Origin: CAVOAK01 sp963664465
GTDB lineage: Bacteria > Pseudomonadota > Alphaproteobacteria > UBA8366 > CAVOAK01
DNA: 64,000 bases
NCBI GenBank assembly: GCA_963664465.2
Contig: CAXXSU010000011.1
Span: 62,001 to 126,000, forward strand
Direction: 5' to 3'
The position numbers and the translations under genes are program-made. Shown here in pieces: positions 28,605 through 38,149 of the stretch (positions are counted from its first letter, which is position 1; each line of letters opens with the position of its first letter). Below the pieces are notes generated by a model that saw nothing but the letters and a program-made list of their open reading frames with translations, did no database searches and was not told where the DNA came from.

Positions 28605-29197
28605 AGCATGGACTCCCTGGTGCTGCCGTTCTCCAGGACGAGGCGGCGGCGTGCAATTCGCCGCGCCTGAGCATCGTCGTGGCTGACCCATATGCCACTC
28701 GCACCGGCATTGAAATGTGTGGTCACCAGTTCCTCGACCGCGGCAGCCGCGGGCACATCGAGACCCGACGTCGGCTCGTCGAGGAGCAGCACACGTGGGC
28801 GCAGCAATAACGCGCGGATGAGACCGAGCCGCTGACGTTCTCCGGTCGACAGACGCTGTATCGGCCAACCACCGCAGTCTTCAGGAAGGCCAAGCGCTGC
28901 GAGTAGCGGCTGCGCCGCCGACCAATCGGCAAAGTGCTGACCAACTGTCTCGCACCACCAGCCCGGCGATGTGGAAACGTAGGTTACCAAGCGGCGCCAG
29001 CGCGGAGCATGCATCGCTTCGCGGGAATGACCGTCTAGCAATACTGTTCCTTCGCACGGATCAAGATCGGCGATGGCGCGCAACAGCAGCGTCTTTCCGG
29101 AACCCGAAGGGCCCTGCGCAGCCACGCATTCACCATCGGCGAGGTCGAATGTGGTCGAGGCAAGGGCGTCATGGCGTAGAGCACGCACAGAGAGCAT
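28601..29197 (-). CDS. fetA: Iron export ABC ATPase (FetA)
   Basis: This small 198-residue ABC ATPase pairs with FetB. Walker A is GPSGSGKTLLLRAI (residues about 31-44), the signature LSTGERQRLGLIRALL, Walker B RVLLLDEPTSGLD and the switch His in IWVSHDDAQ. The stop overlaps the fetB start by 4 nt. The length and partner identify it as FetA rather than a larger importer ATPase. Confidence 0.88.
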   Translation of the reverse strand: MLSVRALRHDALASTTFDLADGECVAAQGPSGSGKTLLLRAIADLDPCEGTVLLDGHSREAMHAPRWRRLVTYVSTSPGWWCETVGQHFADWSAAQPLLAALGLPEDCGGWPIQRLSTGERQRLGLIRALLLRPRVLLLDEPTSGLDVPAAAAVEELVTTHFNAGASGIWVSHDDAQARRIARRRLVLENGSTRESML

Positions 29198-29277
29198 TGA
29201 AAGCCCTGCTTGAGTTGAGCCTTAACGACTGTGTCACGGCCGGGCCTCGCCGACAATCGGCAGGTGCATTCAAATGC

Positions 29278-29302
29278 AAACGCCGTCCACGAAAGGACGG
29301 CG
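29278..29302 (-). terminator. Terminator after flagellin
   Basis: The hairpin CGCCGTCC-(6-nt loop)-GGACGGCG at 29281-29302 is followed, in the leftward direction, by a short T run (TTTG). It lies 24 nt beyond the flagellin stop. Confidence 0.75.
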
Positions 29303-29325
29303 AGAGCAACTAGGTAGTTTGGAAT

Positions 29326-30150
29326 TTAGCCGAAGAGCGAGAGAACCGACTGCTGGCTTTGCGCTGCGAGGCTTAACGAGTTGATGCCGAGCTGCTGCTG
29401 GGTCTGGACGGCAAGACGATTGGCAGCTTCTTCCGTCAAATCCGCCAGCGTCAAGTTGGCCGCCGCGCCCTCAAGCGTGTTGCTAAGGTTCTGCGTAAAA
29501 TCGATCCGCGTCTGCAAAACGGAGCTGTTGGACCCGAGCGTCTCGGCACTTGTTCTGAGCGACGATCGCGCGCTTGTAGTACTGGCCAGCGCGGCATCGA
29601 TATCGGCATCGCTAGCAAATCCGTTGCTTGCCGCAAGCCCAAGACCAGCCGACGTTGAATCTACACTTTGAATCGTCAAGGCGCTCGTCCCATCCTCATT
29701 GAGCGCAACGGTCAGGTCATTGGATGACGAGCTTAGGAGATTTGTACCCCCAAAACTCGCGTCAGCCGCCAGACTGTCAATTTGGCTACGTACTTCGTCG
29801 AATTGGGCGGCGAACGCAGCGCGTTCACCTGGGTCGCTGGTCGACCGTGCGGCGTTTGCAAGCGAGTTTGCCTGATCGACAAGCCCACTGATTGCATCAA
29901 GGCCGTCACCGGCAGCCTGTAAGGCGCTAACCGCTTGATCGACGCTTTCCTTAACCTGCGTCAATTCCGCGGCGCGGCCACTCAACGCTTGCGCAACAAA
30001 AAACGCAAGCGCATTATCGCTTGCCGATTTGACCTTAAATCCGCTTGAAAGACGATCATCGGTGCGGTCCGCGAGGCCCGACACATTCTGCAGGTTTAGC
30101 AGGTTTGCACTGATCGACGGCGTAAGACTAATTCCATCAGCCAAGGGCAT
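29326..30150 (-). CDS. Flagellin
   Basis: This is the filament subunit, exported through the flagellar type III apparatus. The 274 residues comprise only the conserved D0/D1 ends: N-terminal RLSSGFKVKSASDNALAFFV and QAVSALQAAGDGLDAISGLV, C-terminal LTLADLTEEAANRLAVQTQQ and QLGINSLSLAAQSQQSVLSL. There is almost no variable D2/D3 part, as in many alphaproteobacterial short flagellins. It is a single gene with its own hairpin terminator. Confidence 0.93.
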   Translation of the reverse strand: MPLADGISLTPSISANLLNLQNVSGLADRTDDRLSSGFKVKSASDNALAFFVAQALSGRAAELTQVKESVDQAVSALQAAGDGLDAISGLVDQANSLANAARSTSDPGERAAFAAQFDEVRSQIDSLAADASFGGTNLLSSSSNDLTVALNEDGTSALTIQSVDSTSAGLGLAASNGFASDADIDAALASTTSARSSLRTSAETLGSNSSVLQTRIDFTQNLSNTLEGAAANLTLADLTEEAANRLAVQTQQQLGINSLSLAAQSQQSVLSLFG

Positions 30151-30531
30151 TCTCCCCGTTCACCACTTTGGACGACCATCGCTCCGACGACGCCAAATGG
30201 CTGACACCGGAGAACAGCTTCTGTCCAAGCTCCAAACCCCTCAACGAACTAATATGGGGATTTTCAACTAAAAAGGAAACCCCGTTGGCGCCAAAATAGA
30301 ACAAAATACGAACAACCAACATTGGTTACACTGGTTGCTCGCCACGAGATATTGGCGATGGCCGGTCGATTTTACTCACGCTGCGCAGTACCGCTCGGGA
30401 AAATGTTAGCTGAACACCAAAACCATTCGCACGAACACCGTGTTATTAGGGCTCGATTTGCCGCAGCGAATATGCGGAACAGACCTCATATTGCGGCGAC
30501 CTCGGTTTGATTGTTGTGATTGTATTGCACC
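30151..30531. other. Intergenic leader region
   Basis: This 381-nt AT-rich gap lies between the divergent flagellin gene and the hairpin array. It must hold the flagellin promoter and possibly one for the methyltransferase downstream. I see no gene. Confidence 0.4.
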
Positions 30532-30783
30532 GCCGCCGAAGAGCGGCGTTTAATCAGGTGCCGCCGAAGAGCGGCGTTTAATCAGGTGCCGCCGAAGAGC
30601 GGCGTTTAATCAGGTGCCGCCGAAGAGCGGCGTTTAATCAGGTGCCGCCGAAGAGCGGCGTTTAATCAGGTGCCGCCGAAGAGCGGCGTTTAATCAGGTG
30701 CCGCCGAAGAGCGGCGTTTAATCAGGTGCCGCCGAAGAGCGGCGTTTAATCAGGTGCCGCCGAAGAGCGGCGTTTAATCAAGT
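30532..30783 (+). repeat. Tandem array of nine 28-bp hairpin units
   Basis: Nine head-to-tail units of 28 bp contain GCCGC-CGAAGA-GCGGC, a 5-bp stem with a 6-nt loop, then GTTTAATCAGGT. Units 1-8 are identical and unit 9 ends AAGT. There are no spacers, so it is not a CRISPR. Each unit looks like a weak terminator (GC stem followed by TTT). The array ends 23 nt before the homocysteine methyltransferase start, so it probably lies in that gene's leader. Confidence 0.95.
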
Positions 30784-30806
30784 GGCAGCGTATCAGGGGA
30801 AGCGAC

Positions 30807-31802
30807 ATGGGCGATTATTCGGGTTTGCGCAAGCGCATCGACGGCGGAGAGGTGATCATACTCGACGGTGCGGTCGGCACTCAGCTTCAGGGTATGGGTG
30901 TGCCAATCGGTGCCACCGCTTGGGCTGCGCTTGCCCTGCATTCGCACCCAGATACGGTGCGCCACATGCATGAGACGTACATCCGAGACGGCGTCGACGT
31001 CATCACAACAAATACATTTTCATCTGGGCGCCATTGTCTTGAACCGCTGGGCATGGGCGACCTCACGCGCGAGCTCAATATGCGCGCGGTTGTGCTGGCC
31101 CAGGAGGCACGTGATCGGACAGCGAAAGAGCGTCCTGTCTATATCGGCGGCTCGGTCTCGCACTATGGAATTCTGGTCGGTGGCGAACCGCTTTCTGAGC
31201 TGTTTCACAAGGAATGGAGCGGCTACACCGAGGAGCAGTGCAAGGCGAACCTTCGCGAACAGGCGGAAATCCTCGTCGCGGCGGGGGTCGATTTCCTGAT
31301 CACTGAGGCAACCGGCGGAACCGTGCAGCGCAAGTGGATCGTTGAGGCCTGTCTGGCGACTGGTGTACCGACCTGGATCGGCTTCAAATGCCGCGCTGAG
31401 GAAGAGGGCGGCGCGCTCAAGACCGGCTATGCCTCCGACGATCCGTTCACCGACGACTTGGACGAAATCATTCCGTTGGGCGGCGATCTCGCCACTGTTT
31501 TCCACACCTGCGTCGACGACACGACCGAATCGATCCCCGTGCTCCAGGACAAATGGTCCGGCCCGATCGGCGTCTATCCCGATGCCGACCGGCACGACTA
31601 CGTGCGGACGCGGCAGGACATGGACGCACGGAACAGCACTTCGCCCGAAGATTTCCTGGAGCTCGCCCGCGGCTGGGTGGATCAGGGTGCGCAGGTGATC
31701 GGCGGCTGTTGCGGCTTCGGCTTCGAGTATATCAGACCGCTGCGCGAGGGCCTGCCCTCGCACGTACCGACGCCGAACCGTCGTACGGGTACGGACGGAT
31801 AA
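30807..31802 (+). CDS. Homocysteine S-methyltransferase family protein
   Basis: This cytosolic Zn enzyme transfers a methyl group from a donor such as S-methylmethionine or a betaine to a thiol. The barrel starts with VIILDGAVGTQLQGMGVP and has DGVDVITTNTFSSGRHCL. The Zn ligands are the Cys in FHTCVDD (residue about 233) and the CysCys in QVIGGCCGFGFEYIRPL near the C-terminus. Length is 331 residues. It is preceded by AGGGGAAGCGAC as ribosome binding site. The next gene is a methanethiol methyltransferase-like gene, suggesting sulfur-methyl metabolism. The exact donor is unknown. Confidence 0.88.
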   Translation: MGDYSGLRKRIDGGEVIILDGAVGTQLQGMGVPIGATAWAALALHSHPDTVRHMHETYIRDGVDVITTNTFSSGRHCLEPLGMGDLTRELNMRAVVLAQEARDRTAKERPVYIGGSVSHYGILVGGEPLSELFHKEWSGYTEEQCKANLREQAEILVAAGVDFLITEATGGTVQRKWIVEACLATGVPTWIGFKCRAEEEGGALKTGYASDDPFTDDLDEIIPLGGDLATVFHTCVDDTTESIPVLQDKWSGPIGVYPDADRHDYVRTRQDMDARNSTSPEDFLELARGWVDQGAQVIGGCCGFGFEYIRPLREGLPSHVPTPNRRTGTDG

Positions 31803-31915
31803 CAGGAAACGTTGGGCCGGAATGCCGGTTCGCCGTTTTATGCAGACGGTTCTTGCGCTAAGCTGGACAGGGCCGAACGCCCAACAATCTCGCGCAATCG
31901 GTTGGGAGATATACC

Positions 31916-32627
31916 ATGACGAGGACATTGGTCCTTCTGTACGGCTTCGTCGCGTGCCTGACATTCCTTATCGCCCTTCTATATGCGATTGGATTCGTTG
32001 CAAATTTCGGAGTGCCAAAGGGAATCGACGACGGGCCGGCCACCTCCATAGCCGGAGCGCTGGTCGTCAACCTGCTGCTTCTCGGCATATTTGCCGTGCA
32101 GCACAGCGTAATGGCCCGGCCCGGTTTCAAGGCGTGGTGGACCAGGATCGTGCCGAGCGCGATCGAGCGCAGCACCTACGTTCTGATTTCGAGCCTCCTC
32201 CTCGGACTGTTGTATTGGCAGTGGCAGCCGATTGCCGTTGGTGTCTGGAGCGTCGAAAGCCAAGCGGGGATCATCGTTCTCAACGCGGTTTATGTGATCG
32301 GGTGGGCCCTCGTACTCTACGGCAGTCTTCTGATCGACCACTTCGATCTATTCGGGCTCCGCCAGGTCTTCCTCCATTGGCGCGGACAGGCATATACCCA
32401 TCCCGATTACAAAGAATTGGGGACGCTCTACAAACTGGTCCGCCATCCCATGATGCTGGGTTTCGTCATCGCCTTCTGGACGACACCGCATATGACCTTG
32501 GGGCATCTTTTATTTGCGATTGCATACATCCTGATTGCTCTTCAATTGGAAGAGCGCGATCGCGGATTTCGGCGACAAATACCGCGCGTATCAATCACGA
32601 GTGCCGATGCTGATTCCTTTCCTGAAA
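31916..32627 (+). pseudogene. mddA: MddA-like methanethiol S-methyltransferase, frameshifted
   Basis: This is a membrane methyltransferase of the NnrU/isoprenylcysteine methyltransferase group, most like MddA, which makes dimethyl sulfide from methanethiol. Five or so membrane segments precede the conserved LIDHFDLFGLRQVFLH, YKLVRHPMMLGFVIAFW and LQLEERDR. After EERD the frame shifts: the family ending FGDKYRAYQSRVPMLIPFLK is encoded one frame over (32568-32628). A 5-bp loss between two GATC-like repeats would explain it. An IS1595 element begins at 32628, so the original stop is also gone. It stands 114 nt after the homocysteine methyltransferase gene. An altered but functional tail is possible though unlikely. 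Confidence 0.75.
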
Positions 32628-33481
32628 ATAGGGTATCCTATTCGCTCTCGTAGTGGCAAGATGTTGTGATGGCCGAGAATACTGCGCATCCCGTTGGCGG
32701 GATCGATTACCCTCGCACGCTTATGGAATTTGACGACTGGTTCGCTTCTGAGGCCGCCTGTGCGGATTTTCTTCGGCGTGTCCGTTGGCCTGCCGGGTTT
32801 CGGTGTCCGGCCTGCGGGGGAACCGAGGCGTGGGTGACGGCCAGGGGCCAACAGCGATGTGCGGGATGCCAACGTCAGACGTCGCCGACCGCGGGGACGA
32901 TCTTCGAGGGTACGCGGAAACCGTTGCGGCTTTGGTTCCAGGCGATGTGGTATGTGACGAATCAGAAGCACGGCGTCAGTGCGCTTGGGGTTCAACGAAT
33001 ACTCGGCCTGGGCGGTTATCAAACGGCTTGGACATGGCTCCATAAGCTGCGCCGGGCCATGGTTCGACCGGGCAGAGAGCTTCTGAATGGCGAGGTCGAG
33101 GTCGACGAAACCTATGTGGGCGGCCGGGAGGTTGGCGTTACGGGGCGGAAAACAAACAAGAAATCGATTGTCGCGATTGCCGCCGAAATCCGGGGTCGGG
33201 GCACCGGTCGTATCCGCATGGCGCGTGTCGAGGACGCATCCGCCGAGAGCCTCATTCCTTTCGTCCAAACGGCTGTGTGCCCGGGAGCAACGATTCGAAC
33301 CGATGGCTGGCGAGCCTACAACGGTCTCACGGGAGTCGGCTTCGAACACCAGCCGAAAAATATTTCCGCCAGCGGCGACCCAGCCCACATTGTCATGCCC
33401 CAAGTTCATCGGGTAGCCGGCCTCCTTGATCGGTGGTGGCTGGGTATTCACCATGGGGCTATTAGCGCCTCCCAGCTTGAA
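32628..33481 (+). mobile_element. IS1595-type element, 3'-truncated copy
   Basis: The left end ATAGGGTATCCTATTCGC and the transposase reading frame from 32666 match the full copies until 33481 (GAISASQL). After that the sequence is unrelated, so the last ~185 bp and the right inverted repeat are missing. The transposase fragment lacks only the C-terminal ~48 residues and is fused to 45 foreign codons. Confidence 0.9.
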
Positions 33482-33676
33482 AGGTGCCGAGGCGCCCGCG
33501 ACAAAGGACGTGATCGGCGAGGAGTAAGAAATCTGTGTCCGCAAGAACTGGCGACGCCATCAACCTGGTGTGCGGCTCCATCAATCCAGAGAGGCGTAGT
33601 TCGCCGTGAAGTGACGTAGACTCGGCGGCTCCCAAGTGATCTTCATGCCCCTAAGCCGCCTGCACGAAAAATAGAA
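33482..33676. other. Orphan segment between two IS1595 copies
   Basis: These 195 nt match neither IS copy nor their neighbours. On the minus strand short frames such as MKITWEPPSLRHFTANYASL then stop can be read, but nothing is recognisable. Confidence 0.35.
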
Positions 33677-34715
33677 ATAGGGTATCCTATTCGCTCTCGT
33701 AGTGCCTAGATCTGGGGGGCAGGGCTGGGTCTGCCCCCGACGAGCTTCTTGTATGGCACGGGCTCCAGTTGCACTGCTTGCTGGAGGAGTCGATAGAACA
33801 GGAGGCCGCGAGCTTTGGATCGGCGGCGATTGAAGCGGAACGTGAACTCGTCCAGATAGTAATCAAGCTGGGAGGCGCTAATAGCCCCATGGTGAATACC
33901 CAGCCACCACCGATCAAGGAGGCCGGCTACCCGATGAACTTGGGGCATGACAATGTGGGCTGGGTCGCCGCTGGCGGAAATATTTTTCGGCTGGTGTTCG
34001 AAGCCGACTCCCGTGAGACCGTTGTAGGCTCGCCAGCCATCGGTTCGAATCGTTGCTCCCGGGCACACAGCCGTTTGGACGAAAGGAATGAGGCTCTCGG
34101 CGGATGCGTCCTCGACACGCGCCATGCGGATACGACCGGTGCCCCGACCCCGGATTTCGGCGGCAATCGCGACAATCGATTTCTTGTTTGTTTTCCGCCC
34201 CGTAACGCCAACCTCCCGGCCGCCCACATAGGTTTCGTCGACCTCGACCTCGCCATTCAGAAGCTCTCTGCCCGGTCGAACCATGGCCCGGCGCAGCTTA
34301 TGGAGCCATGTCCAAGCCGTTTGATAACCGCCCAGGCCGAGTATTCGTTGAACCCCAAGCGCACTGACGCCGTGCTTCTGATTCGTCACATACCACATCG
34401 CCTGGAACCAAAGCCGCAACGGTTTCCGCGTACCCTCGAAGATCGTCCCCGCGGTCGGCGACGTCTGACGTTGGCATCCCGCACATCGCTGTTGGCCCCT
34501 GGCCGTCACCCACGCCTCGGTTCCCCCGCAGGCCGGACACCGAAACCCGGCAGGCCAACGGACACGCCGAAGAAAATCCGCACAGGCGGCCTCAGAAGCG
34601 AACCAGTCGTCAAATTCCATAAGCGTGCGAGGGTAATCGATCCCGCCAACGGGATGGGCAGTATTCTCGGCCATCACAACATCTTGCCACTACGAGAGCG
34701 AATAGGATACCCTAT
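33677..34715 (-). mobile_element. IS1595-type element, complete inverted copy
   Basis: This 1039-bp element has both inverted repeats (ATAGGGTATCCTATTCGCTC). The 8-bp flanks (AAATAGAA left, TCCTATCA right) do not match, so the local sequence has been rearranged since insertion. Confidence 0.92.
33706..34677 (-). CDS. IS1595-family transposase (inverted copy)
   Basis: This 323-residue ISXO2-type transposase has an N-terminal zinc ribbon (CPACGGTEAW ... CAGCQRQTSPTAGT), then FEGTRKPLRLWFQAMWYV, and a DDE core starting EVEVDETYVGGREVG, with the second Asp in TIRTDGWRAYNG and the C-terminal YYLDEFTFRFNRRRSKARGL. It appears intact. Confidence 0.93.
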   Translation of the reverse strand: MMAENTAHPVGGIDYPRTLMEFDDWFASEAACADFLRRVRWPAGFRCPACGGTEAWVTARGQQRCAGCQRQTSPTAGTIFEGTRKPLRLWFQAMWYVTNQKHGVSALGVQRILGLGGYQTAWTWLHKLRRAMVRPGRELLNGEVEVDETYVGGREVGVTGRKTNKKSIVAIAAEIRGRGTGRIRMARVEDASAESLIPFVQTAVCPGATIRTDGWRAYNGLTGVGFEHQPKNISASGDPAHIVMPQVHRVAGLLDRWWLGIHHGAISASQLDYYLDEFTFRFNRRRSKARGLLFYRLLQQAVQLEPVPYKKLVGGRPSPAPQI

Positions 34716-36830
34716 TCCTATCAAAGAATTAACCAAGGCGGCGTGACGCACAGGTCGGCGTTGGTGGGAACGGTGGCATCTTTGGAGCCCTATCGAACGA
34801 CTGCTGAACTTATAGATGGACTCGGGACGATGGACCAAACGCGCCATCATCGACGAATTTGCACGCAATGAGCGCGTTACGCGAGTTGGGGGTTCGGTAT
34901 TGCGACCCGTGACAGCTTGGATCGAGAAGCCGACGCGCAACGAACGGCATAAGACGCGGAAACCTGCGAGTGATCTGTGGGCCGATCCCGAGCCTTGGCC
35001 CGAACCGATTGAAGGAGACACGCTACTGCGACGCATTTCTGGCAGGGCCTCTTCAGACGATATGTCGAGCTGCCGAAGTGAAGCATTTGGTGCTATGGTA
35101 TTGTGGGTTCTGCATGCCTATTGTTTCGACGAATGGCGCAAATACCTTCAATCCTCGATTCGGCGATGGCCTGATCGACGGAGAATCGTTGCGGAATTTC
35201 ATATCTATGACCTGCTTGGAAGTATCCAGCAGGCGATTAACGCCAGCGCGCGCTGTCGACCGTTGGTGCAAAAGGCATTCACTGGATCATTGCAATCTGT
35301 TCCGGACTCCTAGAGCCCGATGGGGACCGACGGTTCTTCCCTGGACGAAGTCGGCATGGTCTGATTCTCTTCGCGATAATCCTGGCCTGAAGGGGGGTTC
35401 GCTGAATTCTGGCGATGCCCGGACAGCAGACCGGATTCGTCAGTTAGGACTTGTATCGGTGAGCTGGTCGGATTATGAGCCGCGCCAATTTCGCCTTGGT
35501 CGCCGTATTTTAGCGACCGCGCTGCAGTTGGTACTGATCGAGGGCGGCTTCGATACGGCTTCGCCGAGGCGGTCTGCCAGCCCTATTAATCGGCCAGGAG
35601 GGGGCTGCCTTCGGTGCCAGCCCGTAACGCTACTTCCGTATGCACCTGGATGGGCTACTTCGAGGTGTATCTCACCTCTCAAGCGACAGGGCATGCGAGT
35701 GGCGCTGCTCGGATTCAACCTGTCGCTACGGGAGTTCCTGCTGTTGGAGATGCGGGAACGGGTGCCGGACCATTGCCCTTAGGCTGTGCACGGACCCGCG
35801 CGCCGACAACTGGCGCGCCATGAAGTCGCAATTGCTGACGGCGGTGTTTGCAACTGGTCCGAATTGGCGCGTGATTCAGCCGAGGCGGCTTTCTGGTGAC
35901 GATGACAGCGAGCGCATCGGCGGCAGCAATGTTACCTGCAGACCATGCGTACTTTGTTCCGGGAACGCGGCGCTGAGCGCAACATCGTGCGGAGCCGACA
36001 CTGGGCGAGGGTTACTCGTCGGGATGCTGGACCGCGCTTGGCCCAGGAGAGCGCGTATCAGAGACAGCCCATCAGCGCTGAGGACCTGGCGCGGATGCTG
36101 AAGCCGTTCGCGATCAAGCGCAAGGGCAAGAAGCTCTCGAACTCAGGACTGGGTTTCCAAAAGGCGACGAACGAGGCCAATTGGAGGACGCGTTTAGATC
36201 GAAGGACTTGGCACCTATCGCACCTGGCCTTACCGCACATCCCCCCGAGCAAACGCGGTGGATCTGGACTACCGCCGCAGAATCGGTGGGTGGCGGCCGG
36301 AGCTGCAATCCGCGGCCGACGAGGGCGAGGTACGACAACGCTTCCCAAGACCCTAGAACGGCGGCCGAGGCAAACAGCTCGAGGCGGTGGATGTGGCGGT
36401 TGAAACGGCCGAAGATCCGGCCGAATGTGTGACCGATATAGGGACCACTCACGGTTGGTCTTGAAGGCGCTCGACGACGGAACCCTGGAATGAGCCGGAT
36501 CTCCGAGCCCAAGCAGAACCAAGTTTTGCGCGCTGGCACGGAGATGATGCGGCGTCGCCGGGAACTGGTCACCAGGCAACCGGATCACCGGCTGAAAATA
36601 TCGGGGGTGGCCAGGGAAGCCTGGACAAGCTGCGCGCCGAGATCGTCGAGCGCTCCTTTGCCCACAATGATCGATACGCGATTGTTCGGTATGCGCCGGA
36701 CCGTGGCTTCGGGGCCGCGAGAAGCGTGCGACAAGCGATAAGCCGGAAACTTCGACGATTCGCCGGCCTTCAGGAGCGCGTATCCGGTTGCTGATGCGCC
36801 AACTCATCGGCGCTAGGTAATGACCCCGAA
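34716..36830 (+). mobile_element. Graveyard of decayed transposase and mobile-element fragments
   Basis: No intact gene is present in about 2.1 kb. From ~35340 the sequence resembles 41985-42406 (shared GCTGCAGTTGGTACTGATCG and CTTCGCCGAGGCGGTCTGCC), marking two relics of one element. Frame-broken pieces of a DDE transposase can be read from ~36240 to 36815: the DLDTGAVVAAELHPADEG region, ECVTD, KALDDG, SRISEPKQ, LSGVAREA, EIVERSFAHN and LLMRQLIGA. At ~36040-36180 LAQESAYQRQPISAEDLARM looks like a DUF3631-type primase/helicase relic. Many frameshifts make expression impossible. Confidence 0.7.
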
Positions 36831-37021
36831 GGAGGCCGTGGTCGGGCGGAATTGGCGGCCTATGGTTCGAATGCTTGAAATACGCTTCAATCGCTCGGAC
36901 GGCATGTCCTGGTCGTTCGAGATCGAGGAATCCTCATCGTCTCGGACCGCTTGGCGAAACCAGCGGCGATTCGGAGCGCGATATGCTTCGACCGTGGCGT
37001 GCAAAAGGCATTCCTGGATCA

Positions 37022-37720
37022 ATGACAATCCTTTTTCAACGGACTGCTAAGCTAGTGACCAGCGAACGAAGAAAGATCGAGAACCAGGCGAAGGAACGCA
37101 AAGGAGAAGACCTTGCCAAGTCTTACGATCCGACGCCTCAAGAGCAAGCTTCGATGGATGCCCATCTCGTCCGGCGCAAGAAGACGCCGCCCGCGCCGTG
37201 CTTAAAGGTCTCGAAGAAGGGAGGCATTACGCGAATCGCGGCGGACCATCCCGAGCCCGCCATTGGGCATCTACTCCTAATGGAGGCGCTCGGCACGACT
37301 GAGGCGGACTTCCTGGACGGGCTTCTCGGACAGCTCGCTAATGCAGCCGGACAAGGACAGAAGGTGGATGAGCGCGGACTCAATTTTATGCTTTCGGTGG
37401 TAAAGGGCGTGGAGCCCAATGACCAGGTGGAAGCAATGCTCGCAGCGCAAATGGCGGCAGTGCATATGGCGACCATGACTTTCGCGCGCCGCCTAGCGCA
37501 CGTTGACAACATCACGCAGCAAGACAGCGCGGAACGCGCCTTCAACAAACTCGTGCGGACATTTACCACTCAGGTGGAGGCGCTTAAGCGATACCGGACC
37601 GGCGGCGAGCAGAAGGTCACCGTGGAGCACGTCACGGTGAACGAAGGCGGGCAGGCTATCGTCGGCAATGTCTCGCACAGGGGGAGGGGCTCCAGGAAAA
37701 ACCGGAAGTCAACCTCATGA
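37022..37720 (+). CDS. Conserved hypothetical protein, phage-like gene pair
   Basis: The product has a Lys/Arg-rich start (SERRKIENQAKERKG), then an alpha-helical body (IGHLLLMEALGTTEADFLDG; VEPNDQVEAMLAAQMAAVHM; FARRLAHVDNITQQDSAERA; LVRTFTTQVEALKRYRTGGE) and a C-terminal VTVEHVTVNEGGQAIVGNV. I have seen this ending in cryptic prophage or genomic-island proteins of Rhizobiales-type genomes, function unknown. The start is uncertain: ATG 37022, GTG 37055 (VTSERRKIEN) or a later ATG. It overlaps the next gene by 4 nt, so the pair is co-translated. Confidence 0.6.
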   Translation: MTILFQRTAKLVTSERRKIENQAKERKGEDLAKSYDPTPQEQASMDAHLVRRKKTPPAPCLKVSKKGGITRIAADHPEPAIGHLLLMEALGTTEADFLDGLLGQLANAAGQGQKVDERGLNFMLSVVKGVEPNDQVEAMLAAQMAAVHMATMTFARRLAHVDNITQQDSAERAFNKLVRTFTTQVEALKRYRTGGEQKVTVEHVTVNEGGQAIVGNVSHRGRGSRKNRKSTS

Positions 37721-37971
37721 AACGAGAGTTCGCCTTCCAGAAGGCGACGCGCTGCTCGGCCACCTCGAAGCGAACGGGGCAACCATGCAAGGCACCCGCC
37801 GTAAAGGGCTGGGCCGTATGCCGCTTTCACGGCGCGCGTGGCGGGGGACCGGTGGGCAACCGCAACGGCAGATATCGGCACGGGCTCTACACGAAGGAGG
37901 CGGTGGAAGAACGCCGTCTTCTCCGGGCGCTTCTCCGGCAATCCCGCGAGGCGATCAGCAGCAGACGCTAG
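37717..37971 (+). CDS. Small Cys/His/Gly-rich protein (HGG-type)
   Basis: This 84-residue basic protein contains CSATSKRTGQPCKAPAVKGW followed by CRFHGARGGGPVGNRNGRY and a helical tail HGLYTKEAVEERRLLRALLR. The C...C...CxxH spacing suggests a small zinc-binding fold. It belongs to the group of short phage or island proteins with an HGG-like motif, function unknown. It starts inside the stop of the upstream gene. Confidence 0.6.
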   Translation: MKREFAFQKATRCSATSKRTGQPCKAPAVKGWAVCRFHGARGGGPVGNRNGRYRHGLYTKEAVEERRLLRALLRQSREAISSRR

Positions 37972-37997
37972 TGTTCCACACGTTCAACGTCCTCCAA

Positions 37998-38072
37998 TGT
38001 CCGCTTTACACTCAAAAGCAGACTCTGTTGAGCAGCACTCAGAACGTCTGCTTGTGACCCAAAGCGGACATT
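37998..38072. repeat. Dispersed hairpin repeat, locus 1
   Basis: Two hairpin modules lie about 45 nt apart: TGTCCGCTTTACACTC then AAAGCAGAC, and CGTCTGCTTGTGACCCAAAG then CGGACATT. It lies between the HGG-type gene and the SnoaL-like gene. Confidence 0.85.
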
Positions 38073-38149
38073 GGCGGGGCGGGTTCGCACCGCCGATTAT
38101 CTTTGCTCTGTTGTGTGCCGAGATGCTGCAGGCCCGAGTTCACGAAAGT

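Noticed and set aside
30532..30783. The 28-bp tandem array as a CRISPR
   Set aside because: Units are directly adjacent with no spacers between them and no cas genes are present.
32591..33544. Long open frame antisense to the IS1595 transposase (also at 33769-34746 and 61963-62973)
   Set aside because: Same shadow sequence in every IS copy; the plus-sense product has clear DDE and zinc-ribbon motifs.
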